A stretch of DNA of 16,773 nucleotides from an uncultured Roseburia sp. (lineage in GTDB: Bacteria; Bacillota; Clostridia; Lachnospirales; Lachnospiraceae): contig CANODN010000014.1 of the NCBI GenBank assembly GCA_947564765.1, positions 1-16,773 of the forward strand, written 5' to 3'. The notes under the pieces are model-generated. The model did not search any database, had not been told where the DNA came from, and saw only the letters and a list, made by a program, of their open reading frames with translations. Position numbers and translations under genes: made by a program. This document shows, one piece after another, positions 1 to 7,269 of this stretch. Each line of letters opens with the position of its first letter. Position 1 is the stretch's first letter.

Positions 1-1
1 G

Positions 2-358
2 ACGATCAGAAATGCAGTGCTTGGCATGGTATGGAGCGCTCTTGATGTGATCAAAAATGTACTTGCCTATATTTCCGAGAATTATTATAATAATATCAAT
101 CTGGACTGTCTGGCAAAAATCGCCGGTATGAACCCGAAATATTTCTGCCGGTATTTTCGCAGCATGACAGAACGTACACCCATTGACTATCTGAATTATT
201 ACCGGATTGAATGTGCCTGTGAGATGCTCTCTACCAAAAACATCTCTATCAAAGAAGCCGCTATTTCCTGTGGATTTAATGACGAAAGTTACTTTATTAA
301 GACATTTCACAAATATAAGGGAGTCACTCCCAAGCAATTTATTAAAACAGAATTTTAG
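2..358 (+). CDS. AraC-family transcriptional regulator, C-terminal part (5' truncated by window edge)
   Basis: The reading frame is open from the window edge, so only the last 118 residues are visible. They form the AraC/XylS-type DNA-binding domain. The first helix-turn-helix lies around INLDCLAKIAGMNPKYFCRYF. The second lies around ISIKEAAISCGFNDESYFIK and is followed by the family signature FHKYKGVTPKQF. By family knowledge this is a sequence-specific activator or repressor. The N-terminal sensing domain, and so the ligand, lie outside the window. The stop is TAG at 356-358. A lipoprotein gene starts 23 nt later on the same strand and is probably co-transcribed. The family call is secure; the target genes are unknown. 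The GTG at 17 is an internal codon rather than the true start. Confidence 0.93.
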   Translation, partial: TIRNAVLGMVWSALDVIKNVLAYISENYYNNINLDCLAKIAGMNPKYFCRYFRSMTERTPIDYLNYYRIECACEMLSTKNISIKEAAISCGFNDESYFIKTFHKYKGVTPKQFIKTEF

Positions 359-381
359 AATCAAAAGTGAGGTTTATGATT

Positions 382-924
382 ATGAAACACCGTCTGAAAT
401 ATTTTTCTTTTATACCCCTGTGCCTGTTTTTTATGTTCGGCATTTTTGCCTGCAAAAACATTTCCCCCACAGATGCGGTCCCGCTGGACTGTCCATTTAC
501 GGAAATGAGCTGGAGCAGCACACCGGAAGACGTATTCGAGGCGGAAGGAGAGTGTGATTCTTCCTACGATTCCGTATACGACGGCACCTGCTACACTTAT
601 CCCGGAGAATACAACGGCCTTGGAGGAACCATCAAATATATGTTTGACGATCAGGAGCGTCTTATGTGCGTAGCATGGACCTACAGCTGCGAGGATACCG
701 ATGAATTAAAATCTCTGTACGACACCATCAGCGCTTCTGTGAATGAACGCTTCGGCGAAAGCAGCTACAACGCCAACAATCCCGGAAATTCCGGGAATGT
801 ATGGTATCTGGAAAGCGGCGATATTGTACTCAGCACCATGATCACTTCCGACAGCAAAGCTCTTCAGTACGCATACCTGCATCCTTCTGTTTCAAATACC
901 GAAGAAGCATCGGCCGATAACTGA
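382..924 (+). CDS. Small secreted lipoprotein of unknown function
   Basis: 180 aa. The start is placed at ATG 382 because AGTGAGG (366-372) lies 9 nt upstream. An in-frame ATG at 376 is too close to that site, and a GTG at 367 lies within it. The N-terminus is a lipoprotein signal peptide: basic MKHRLK, a hydrophobic stretch, then the lipobox IFAC with the lipidated cysteine at residue 24. The mature part is acidic and soluble. It contains an early FTEMSWSSTPEDVFEAEGE segment and a later FDDQERLMCVAW segment, resembling the small lipoproteins that read 'W..s.edV...EG'. I do not recognise a named family. It probably sits on the outer face of the membrane. It follows the AraC-type gene by 23 nt and ends inside a hairpin terminator. 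Its stop, TGA 922-924, is in the hairpin loop. Confidence 0.8.
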   Translation: MKHRLKYFSFIPLCLFFMFGIFACKNISPTDAVPLDCPFTEMSWSSTPEDVFEAEGECDSSYDSVYDGTCYTYPGEYNGLGGTIKYMFDDQERLMCVAWTYSCEDTDELKSLYDTISASVNERFGESSYNANNPGNSGNVWYLESGDIVLSTMITSDSKALQYAYLHPSVSNTEEASADN

Positions 925-954
925 CGTTCCGTTATCAGCTGATGCTTCTTTTCT
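902..954 (+). terminator. Strong intrinsic terminator overlapping the lipoprotein stop codon, possibly bidirectional
   Basis: Positions 902-921 and 931-950 form a long inverted repeat. The outer 10 bp (AAGAAGCATC / GATGCTTCTT) and the inner 6 bp (GATAAC / GTTATC) are perfect, joined by a 4-nt imperfect section, with a 9-nt loop. A T-rich tail (TTCTTTTCT) follows on the + strand. The left arm is coding sequence. The opposing M26 gene ends at 993, so the same hairpin could also stop its transcript, although the tail on that side has fewer Ts. Confidence 0.8.
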
Positions 955-992
955 AAAACTATATTTCCCACTGACCTATTACGATCCCATTT

Positions 993-3900
993 CTATCCCA
1001 CTTTTAGCCGGATCTTTTTGAACACTCCGTTTCTGGCAATACAGTAGATATACGTATTTCCCGGCTTCACTCCGGTAACCACTCCTTTTTTTGATATCTT
1101 TGCAACAGACGGATCTGCAAGAATATATCGTATCTTTTTTCCCTTTTTATCCAATCTTTTTCCGGTTACTTTTACTTTCAGCTTCGTTTTCTTTTTGCAT
1201 TTCACATGCACGGACGACTTCTTTCCCTTCAATTTCACCGGATTACCATATGTTCCGCCGTTTGTTCTGCTGTAAATGGGAAGAGAATCGGAAATGATCA
1301 CCTGCTTTTCTTCTATTATTTTATACGCAGCTACATGATATTTATATTGTGTTCCTTTTTTCAGCTTTTTGTGTTTCCATTTGCGGATATTTTTGCCAAC
1401 TGTCCCCAGGAGCTGATACTTTGCATTTGATTTTGCCCCGTAAATATAATATCCATCGGCCGAGCTGACTGCTTTCCAACGAATTGTCTGGGAAGTATTG
1501 GCAGCAGACACCCATGCAAGGAGCAGCTCTGTTTTCATGGTTTTTTCATCCCCACCGGAACCTTCTCCTTTTTCATCCGAATCCCCCGGCTCTTTCGTTG
1601 GAGGTCCAGGCGGTGTTACGGCTGGCGGTGTGGGTGGCGTTACAGCCGGCGGCGTTGGCGGTGTGACTGCCGGTGGCGTGGGCGGCGTTACGGCCGGTGG
1701 TGTGGGCGGTGTCACAGCCGGTGGCGTTGGCGGCGTTACGGCTGGCGGCGTGGGCGGCGTTACAGCTGGCGGCGTTGGCGGTGTGACGGCCGGTGGTGTG
1801 GGCGGTGTGACAGCTGGAGGTGTGGGCGGCGTTACGGCCGGTGGTGTGGGCGGCTCCACAGGCTCTTCACTGTCCCCATAAATCGATTCCTCGAAATCCT
1901 TTGTCTGAAATAAATATGCCCGGAATATCTCCGCTTTCAAAAGTTCTACCTGTGTCTGCTGTGCGCGGATATTATTGAATCCATCCGGTGTCACAGTTAC
2001 ATTTTTCAAATCACTTTCCACTGCTTCTTTCATTAACTGCTGCAGCATTTGAAAATTGCGGATTGTAACAGACTGATTTTTCCAGGAAATGGTAACCGGC
2101 TTTAATTCTCCCGCTTTCTCAATTCTCTTCTGAAACATAGCCACTTTAAAATCTGCCATTGTATCATATGTGCCGCCAAATATTTTATTTAATATATAAG
2201 TATCTGACAATATGGTCTGCTCTGCTTTGGCTGCATCCTTATATTGATTCGATATATAGGGCACCATACCGTCATAATAGCCATATTCCGCAAGCAGTTC
2301 AAATGCCTGGCGTCTTATCATGACATCGCCGCTGACACCGCTGTCATTCTGCACCCCGGCATAATTTGCACTAAACAACGGCACCACATAATAACCGTTG
2401 CTGGTCATAGTCCCTGTTGTTATCGTTCCATTCACTTCATAGCGGGATACCAGAATATTGTCACGGACCAGATCTTCTATGGCATTCAGTTCTTCTGCCT
2501 CATCCAGTGTCAGTTCTCTTACGGAATCCAGATAATGTACGGAGCCATCTTCTCCCTGGTTCGGTCTCGTCTTTGTATCCTGCGTCTGTTCCAGCTTGTG
2601 GAACCATTTCTGTTTCTCTTCCGGTGTTTTCGACAATATAACGTCTGCTTCCGCATAATCCAGGGTATATATAACATCCAGCATTCCCCTCATATACTCC
2701 TTAAGGTCCGTTTCATTCCCAAATCGTCCGGGAACTGCATTGTGCAACCGTTCACGGTTTGCCCTGCGGTCATAAATCAGATTCAGGTTAAATGCCGGAG
2801 GGTCGTTTAATTCATACGGTTCAAACATTCCCCTTGTGTACACCTCTGCCTGCATGCCGTCTCTTGCGCCATATCCGCTCAGCATTACCTGTGAGACAAG
2901 AAGATGCGTCAGCTCATGAGCATACGTCGAAAGTCCCCGCTCTGTCAGGGCTTTTGACAGATAATAACGGACGCCATTTCCATCTGCCATGCCATCGGAA
3001 AACAGAAAGGTATCATATAAATTCAAAGGTGTAAAAAATTCCCTGACGCCTTTTGCGGCGTCTTTGCCAAACTTGGCAGACCACTCTGCCTGTGCGCTGA
3101 CTGTCGTATCTGCATAGATGCGCAGACTGTCTTTTATAATCCGGTTCGAGGAAAGTTGTCCCCGCACTTCGGGCTTTGCCAATCGGTACCATAAATCAAT
3201 AAACTCCTTCTGCTGTCTGGCAGTACACGCAAGGTCTTCCCGAAACTGCTCCCTTTTCTCCCCGTAAAGAACGGGATCTGTATCCTTTAGTTTCCGGTCT
3301 ACATAACAGTCCACAATGCCATATGTAATCGTGGCGGCATTGGCAATGACATAAATGCTGTCTTCCGATACGGTAAGCAGAGGAAGAATATGGGACTGCA
3401 GTACGGAATCCTCATACAGTCTGCTGTATAAACCAGTGTTCCCGGAAGTATTCCAGGAAGAAGATTCTTCCGCTATAAATGCAGGGCTTTCACTCAGAAA
3501 CCAGTCGTCTAACGTCACATCCGGAATCCACTTCTGTCTGTTTATCTCTAAAAAAGCTCCCAGATTCATGGCGCCATAGCCTGTGACATCCCAAAATAAT
3601 TTCCCGTAACCAAATACATTCGTACTATTGGAAATCTTTAATGCATCTCCTCCGGAGCCTCCGATTTTGATGAGCCAGTCCACAACATCCGTTTGAATCC
3701 CGTATGTCCCCGGCTCATAGAGAAGCACATCACAGATATTCTTTTCTCCCATATTAAAATCATACAATCTTTTCACATAAGCAAGACCGATCAGCAGTTT
3801 TTCTTTGTTCTGAATGATTTTTTCAGTAAAACCTGCCGCCCCTTTCTCCTGGGCACCGGCGGTGTGATCGACGATCTTCTGAATCATCGGACCGATTTGC

Positions 3901-4235
3901 TCCTGTACCTTTTCAAAGGATTCTTCCAAAGAACTGGCTTTCAAATTGTCCTTGTTCAGCTCTCTTTTGGCCTCGTCATCACTGACTTCCGTAACATTTT
4001 TCCCTTCCCGTTTTGCAATCTCCAGCTTTTTATTCATCACTTCATAGGAAAAATACCTGGAAGGCGCCAGCAGTGCGGCAATCTGATCATTGCCCTCATA
4101 AGTAACTGCCTTTAAAACTTCCTCCGTATTCTGGCTCACCGTCTCGCCGCAGGTAGCCGCCGAAGAAGGAACAGAAGGAAATATCAGCGCGCACAGGATC
4201 ACAATTGCGGCGGCTGCCCGTTTGATTTTTTTCAT
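993..4235 (-). CDS. Secreted ZmpA/B/C-like (M26) zinc metallo-endopeptidase with Pro-rich linker, FnIII and Ig-like tail
   Basis: 1080 aa. The start is ATG 4235, because AGGAG at 4248-4244 lies 8 nt upstream; an ATG at 4256 has no such site. A Sec signal peptide (MKKIKR, a hydrophobic core, then SSAA) covers about residues 1-27. The zinc site is HELTH at 440-444. A glutamate at 464, in GMQAEVY, lies 20 residues after the second histidine, the spacing of the third ligand in the IgA1 protease/ZmpB (M26) family. The preceding STYA and the following GYGARDG also match that family. Residues about 794-875 are ten PPTPPAVT-type repeats. About 900-990 looks like fibronectin III (IRWKAVSSADGYYIYG) and about 1000-1080 like BIG2 (DPSVAKISKKGVVTGVKPG). 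No LPXTG or transmembrane anchor is visible at the C-terminus. It probably cleaves a glycoprotein or other extracellular protein, but the substrate cannot be read from the sequence. It lies downstream of the DUF6603 operon behind its own promoter. Confidence 0.85.
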   Translation of the reverse strand: MKKIKRAAAAIVILCALIFPSVPSSAATCGETVSQNTEEVLKAVTYEGNDQIAALLAPSRYFSYEVMNKKLEIAKREGKNVTEVSDDEAKRELNKDNLKASSLEESFEKVQEQIGPMIQKIVDHTAGAQEKGAAGFTEKIIQNKEKLLIGLAYVKRLYDFNMGEKNICDVLLYEPGTYGIQTDVVDWLIKIGGSGGDALKISNSTNVFGYGKLFWDVTGYGAMNLGAFLEINRQKWIPDVTLDDWFLSESPAFIAEESSSWNTSGNTGLYSRLYEDSVLQSHILPLLTVSEDSIYVIANAATITYGIVDCYVDRKLKDTDPVLYGEKREQFREDLACTARQQKEFIDLWYRLAKPEVRGQLSSNRIIKDSLRIYADTTVSAQAEWSAKFGKDAAKGVREFFTPLNLYDTFLFSDGMADGNGVRYYLSKALTERGLSTYAHELTHLLVSQVMLSGYGARDGMQAEVYTRGMFEPYELNDPPAFNLNLIYDRRANRERLHNAVPGRFGNETDLKEYMRGMLDVIYTLDYAEADVILSKTPEEKQKWFHKLEQTQDTKTRPNQGEDGSVHYLDSVRELTLDEAEELNAIEDLVRDNILVSRYEVNGTITTGTMTSNGYYVVPLFSANYAGVQNDSGVSGDVMIRRQAFELLAEYGYYDGMVPYISNQYKDAAKAEQTILSDTYILNKIFGGTYDTMADFKVAMFQKRIEKAGELKPVTISWKNQSVTIRNFQMLQQLMKEAVESDLKNVTVTPDGFNNIRAQQTQVELLKAEIFRAYLFQTKDFEESIYGDSEEPVEPPTPPAVTPPTPPAVTPPTPPAVTPPTPPAVTPPTPPAVTPPTPPAVTPPTPPAVTPPTPPAVTPPTPPAVTPPTPPAVTPPGPPTKEPGDSDEKGEGSGGDEKTMKTELLLAWVSAANTSQTIRWKAVSSADGYYIYGAKSNAKYQLLGTVGKNIRKWKHKKLKKGTQYKYHVAAYKIIEEKQVIISDSLPIYSRTNGGTYGNPVKLKGKKSSVHVKCKKKTKLKVKVTGKRLDKKGKKIRYILADPSVAKISKKGVVTGVKPGNTYIYCIARNGVFKKIRLKVG
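1609..1853 (-). repeat. Ten tandem 24-bp units encoding a Pro/Thr-rich linker
   Basis: Ten head-to-tail 24-bp units read GGYGKNGTNACNGCNGGNGG-like on the + strand and encode PPTPPAVT on the - strand. The amino acid unit is invariant, but third codon positions vary between units (for example GTTACGGCC, GTGACTGCC and GTCACAGCC). The repeat forms the stiff linker between the catalytic region and the FnIII/Ig-like tail of the M26 protease. The array sits within a coding frame and has no unique spacers, so it is not a CRISPR array. Confidence 0.95.
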
Positions 4236-4243
4236 CTGCCGTT

Positions 4244-4248
4244 CTCCT
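4244..4248 (-). promoter_or_regulatory. Ribosome binding site that fixes the M26 protease start
   Basis: AGGAG on the - strand, 8 nt before ATG 4235. It overlaps the seven codons that would be gained by starting at ATG 4256, so the shorter form is preferred. Confidence 0.75.
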
Positions 4249-4282
4249 TTTCTCATTTTTATCCGAAACAGATTCTTTTTAA

Positions 4283-4296
4283 AGTATATTCTATCA
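4283..4296 (-). promoter_or_regulatory. Probable sigma-A-type promoter (-10 region) of the M26 protease gene
   Basis: The - strand reads TGATAGAATATACT. This contains an extended -10 (TGA + TAGAAT, 5/6 to TATAAT, at 4288-4296) and an overlapping alternative TATACT (4283-4288, 5/6). No good -35 hexamer is visible 17-18 nt upstream, which is common for extended -10 promoters. It would give a leader of about 45 nt before ATG 4235. This suggests the protease can be expressed separately from the upstream operon. Confidence 0.45.
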
Positions 4297-4338
4297 TAAA
4301 CCTTCCTGTTCCACTACCTTAAAAACACAAAAATGATT

Positions 4339-4356
4339 AAAAAACGGCATCAACCG
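4339..4356 (-). terminator. Weak candidate terminator after the radical SAM gene
   Basis: Just after the TGA of the radical SAM gene, the - strand reads CGGTTGATGCCGTTTTTT. This is a 3-bp G/C stem (CGG/CCG), perhaps extended by a G-T pair, followed by six Ts. The stem is short for an efficient terminator, so partial read-through into the protease gene is likely. The rest of the 132-nt gap (4236-4367) holds the protease promoter and leader and shows no short ORF with a convincing ribosome binding site. Confidence 0.3.
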
Positions 4357-4367
4357 GCGGCAGTTTC

Positions 4368-5441
4368 TCAGCTTTCCTTCTTTTGAGACTGACACTGTCC
4401 GTTTTTATAAATATGATACAGACAATATTCATTTTCCGACTGCAGGGTGCCTTGAAAGCTCAAACGCATATTGGAACAGCCGCCCCTGCATTTTAATGCA
4501 TATATGCATTCTCTGCAAAATCCTTTCAGAGAACCTGCCGAAAATTTCCGGTTCCATGCAAAAGAATCCGCATCCTCCCAGATCTCCCAAAGCGAGCGAT
4601 TGCGGATATTTCCTTCTATATAGGGATTATTCCTCATAGAAGTGCATCCCACCACATCTCCGTTATGCAAAATGCCAAAGGAATGAATTCCAGCATTGCA
4701 TCCGTTCCACACAGGCACCGTACCGAACGGTTCATGGATGCTCTGCCTTGCAATCGTTTCTTTTCTGGAATAATAGCCGATGCAGTCAGCCAGCATGACT
4801 TTCAAATTCCCCTGGGTATTTTCCTCATAGGCAATATCCACAATGCGTTCCACCTCGTTTGGATGAATAACCCAGTCCGGATGCTCTTTTAAATTGCCCA
4901 TGGGAACTCCGATTTGAAGCTGCCACGTTTTTGCTCCCATTCTGTTTAATTCCTCCCGCATCTGCGGCAGTATATCCATATTCTTTTTCATAACCGTCGT
5001 AACGGCTCCTGCTTCAATTCCTGCTTCTGCCAGCAGCCGAAATGCATGTTCACACTGGTCGTAGCATCCTTTTTTACGGATACTGTCATGCACTTCTCTT
5101 GTCCCGTCTATACTGATTGCAATCTGACTCACGCCGCTTTCTTTCAGTCTAAAAACCACTTCTTCATCGATCATCTGGGCATTTGTGGTCATATGTACTG
5201 CCATTCCGCTATCCGACAGCTTTTTTACCAGAAGAGGCCAGTCCTTGCGCATAAAAGGCTCTCCGCCGGATAATGTAACCCATTGCAGGTTCATTTCTGC
5301 CAGCTGATTGCAAAGCCCAAGGGCTTCCTCTGTGGAAAGCTCTCCCTCCAGTGCGTCTGCACAGGAAGAACCGCAGTGTCCGCAGCGAAGATTACATGCC
5401 ATTGTAATTTCCCAGATGCAGCATAATGGTTGATTGTTCAT
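4368..5441 (-). CDS. Radical SAM/SPASM domain protein (peptide/protein maturase-like)
   Basis: 357 aa. The start is ATG 5441, placed by GGAGGG at 5452-5447. The longer open frame runs into the preceding gene and is rejected. Residues C16, C20 and C23 form the CxxxCxxC motif that binds the SAM-cleaving 4Fe-4S cluster (ACNLRCGHC). SGGEP follows shortly after and corresponds to the SAM amino-group-binding motif. The C-terminus carries a full SPASM cysteine set: CNAGI...GDVVGC (ending Gx4C), then CRECIYALKC (Cx2Cx5C), RGGC, and a final EYC. This predicts two auxiliary 4Fe-4S clusters, as in sulfatase-maturing (AnSME) and peptide-modifying enzymes. The family's chemistry is radical modification of a protein or peptide side chain, usually in the cytoplasm. 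Neither a sulfatase nor a recognisable precursor peptide lies nearby, so the substrate is open and could be one of the large co-encoded proteins. The gene follows the 602-aa gene by 19 nt and is probably the last gene of that operon. Confidence 0.9.
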   Translation of the reverse strand: MNNQPLCCIWEITMACNLRCGHCGSSCADALEGELSTEEALGLCNQLAEMNLQWVTLSGGEPFMRKDWPLLVKKLSDSGMAVHMTTNAQMIDEEVVFRLKESGVSQIAISIDGTREVHDSIRKKGCYDQCEHAFRLLAEAGIEAGAVTTVMKKNMDILPQMREELNRMGAKTWQLQIGVPMGNLKEHPDWVIHPNEVERIVDIAYEENTQGNLKVMLADCIGYYSRKETIARQSIHEPFGTVPVWNGCNAGIHSFGILHNGDVVGCTSMRNNPYIEGNIRNRSLWEIWEDADSFAWNRKFSAGSLKGFCRECIYALKCRGGCSNMRLSFQGTLQSENEYCLYHIYKNGQCQSQKKES

Positions 5442-5446
5442 ACATT

Positions 5447-5452
5447 CCCTCC
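5447..5452 (-). promoter_or_regulatory. Ribosome binding site that fixes the radical SAM start
   Basis: GGAGGG on the - strand, 5 nt before ATG 5441, in the 19-nt gap after the stop of the 602-aa gene. It rules out the longer in-frame open region up to 5720, which would overlap that gene. Confidence 0.8.
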
Positions 5453-5460
5453 GTTCTTTG

Positions 5461-7269
5461 TCAAATCGATTTCTCATCATACGCTTTTCCACCGAGACTG
5501 TATGCCCGCAGCGTATAGTTTCTGCTCTGACAGTCCCCAAAGTATTCCCAATGGCTTCCGCCGCTGTTGTATCTTGCATATCCCACCAATTCATAGGATT
5601 CCACATCCTGACCGTTCCACTCCAGCCCGTTATGCCATGACTTTGGATGCCAGCCTCCGTCATAGGGCAGTGTAACAATCGGTACGGCAGGCAGGCGTTC
5701 GATTTCTTCCGGCGTGACAAAAGGATTTTCCTCTGACAGTTTCATGGAAAAACCCGATAAGGGCCGGTAATAGCGGCCGCTCCTGTTAAACTGCGTAATT
5801 TTTGCATAGCCAAATTCCAGTATCTGCTCATGTTCAAAAAAGGATTCCTTCTGTGTAAGAATCAACTTAAATGAAAAACGCTCTGCGCTTCCCTGTTTTG
5901 CAGGCACTGCCTTTGTTCCGCTTAATTCCACTTCTCCGACTCCCTCAATCCGGCATTTGCTTCCGTTTCTAGTCTCCCACTTTAAAGTTACATACTCCCC
6001 GTCGCAGTCGATTGCCTGAAAGCAGGTAATAAAGGTAAAGGCCGGCGTATACGCCATGGAAACAGGATAGCCTGCCCTGTTTTTGGCAGTGAGAGTAATC
6101 GTACTGTCTGTCATTTTCATATCATATTTGTCATAAATCGTCACATCCGCAGTGCCGTCGCTATTGCTAATTGTAAGGGAACAACCGTCTCTGTTTTCCA
6201 CATCCCATTGAAATGTTACAATATCATTGATATCATAGCCCTCTTTTACGGGACCGAAGGATTGAATCACAGGCTTATACACTTTCATAAAATCCAGCCG
6301 AATGGGCAGTATTTTTCCCTCTGCCCGCAGCTCGATATACAAAGGCGTCAATCCTGCTTTTTGATTGATATTAAGATTTTCAATGTACAGAATCAGGGAC
6401 TGATGTGATTCCATGACGGAAGTTTCCACCGGACATACCTTAAAATATCTCCCTATTGTTGGGCTTTCTCCGTACCCCACTCTCCAGCCGGACTGTTCCA
6501 CTACGTTTACCGTATAATTGACGCTTTCTTCCTTTGTCACGATATCTCCGTCCTGGTCGCCATAGTGAAAATAAAGGTAAAATCCTGCCGCCTGGCTTTC
6601 CTTCCCATACTCATCATATGCAGGATAATCATCCGGCTCAAGACCAGAGGAATTTTGAAATTTAAGGGGAGAAGATGCGTTATTTGTAATCATCACTTTA
6701 AAGGATTCTTTGTGATCAGCCGTAATGTATTCCGACATTGCTTTACAGCTCAAATCGTAATTCAGATGAAACATTTTATAGATATTTACCTGTTTTGAAA
6801 GGGTTTCCCCATTTGTCCGGTACTCTATATGAATCGGCGTCTCTCCCACGATGCCATTGCAGCGGATGTTTGATATTTCCACAGAAATACTGTCATGCGG
6901 GGCTATGGCAATGGTTTTTTGCGGCGCAATAATCCAATATGCCCCCACCGTTTCACTTTCCATACCCCAGGAAACGTCCCAACCCGCAGACGATACGTCA
7001 ACCAAAATGTCTGCACCGTCTTCTTTTTCTGTCAAATCTCCGCTGCAGCTGCCATAATGAAAGTAAATATAAAAGCCGGCAGGATCTCCTTCCTTTGGCA
7101 AATCATCATATTCCGGATAATCATCCGGCGTAAGACCGTTTGGATTTTCTATCACAACCGGTTCTGAAGAATAATTTGTGATAATCAGCTCCAGCGTATT
7201 TTTAGATGATCTGTTTTTTGTCATATAAACATATTGCGGTAATGTCATGTACGAAAAATCTACGTTCAT
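5461..7269 (-). CDS. Beta-rich protein with tandem duplicated domain and Ig-like domains, unknown function
   Basis: 602 aa. It starts at ATG 7269, overlapping the upstream stop as ATGA, with GGGAGG at 7283-7278 8 nt upstream. Residues about 10-170 and 174-335 are a clear internal duplication with a 164-residue offset. GLTPDDYPEYDD + AGFYIYFHYG (45-56, 64-73) matches GLEPDDYPAYDE + AGFYLYFHYG (209-220, 228-237), and each is followed by GW(D/R)V. Two Ig-like segments follow, with VTFQWDVENRDGCSLTI and VTLKWETRNGSKCRIEG, the 'W.t.N...c.i' strand pattern. The C-terminal 70 residues (GGWHPKSWHNGLEWNG onward) are rich in Trp, Gly and Tyr and do not resemble anything I know. No signal peptide, membrane helix or catalytic motif is visible. 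The domains look like binding or structural modules. The operon position suggests a partner of the DUF6603 protein. Confidence 0.75.
   Translation of the reverse strand: MNVDFSYMTLPQYVYMTKNRSSKNTLELIITNYSSEPVVIENPNGLTPDDYPEYDDLPKEGDPAGFYIYFHYGSCSGDLTEKEDGADILVDVSSAGWDVSWGMESETVGAYWIIAPQKTIAIAPHDSISVEISNIRCNGIVGETPIHIEYRTNGETLSKQVNIYKMFHLNYDLSCKAMSEYITADHKESFKVMITNNASSPLKFQNSSGLEPDDYPAYDEYGKESQAAGFYLYFHYGDQDGDIVTKEESVNYTVNVVEQSGWRVGYGESPTIGRYFKVCPVETSVMESHQSLILYIENLNINQKAGLTPLYIELRAEGKILPIRLDFMKVYKPVIQSFGPVKEGYDINDIVTFQWDVENRDGCSLTISNSDGTADVTIYDKYDMKMTDSTITLTAKNRAGYPVSMAYTPAFTFITCFQAIDCDGEYVTLKWETRNGSKCRIEGVGEVELSGTKAVPAKQGSAERFSFKLILTQKESFFEHEQILEFGYAKITQFNRSGRYYRPLSGFSMKLSEENPFVTPEEIERLPAVPIVTLPYDGGWHPKSWHNGLEWNGQDVESYELVGYARYNSGGSHWEYFGDCQSRNYTLRAYSLGGKAYDEKSI

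Noticed and set aside
1609..1853. Possible CRISPR array
   Set aside because: The 24-bp units are contiguous with no unique spacers, and they keep a coding frame.
1498..1881. A + strand ORF encoding Gly/Val repeats (GGVTAGGVGG)
   Set aside because: It is the antisense shadow of the Pro-rich repeat in the M26 protease. The - strand frame has a signal peptide, catalytic motif and ribosome binding site.
5442..5720. Longer N-terminus (93 extra residues) for the radical SAM protein
   Set aside because: It overlaps the well-supported 3' end of the 602-aa gene, and a good Shine-Dalgarno precedes ATG 5441.
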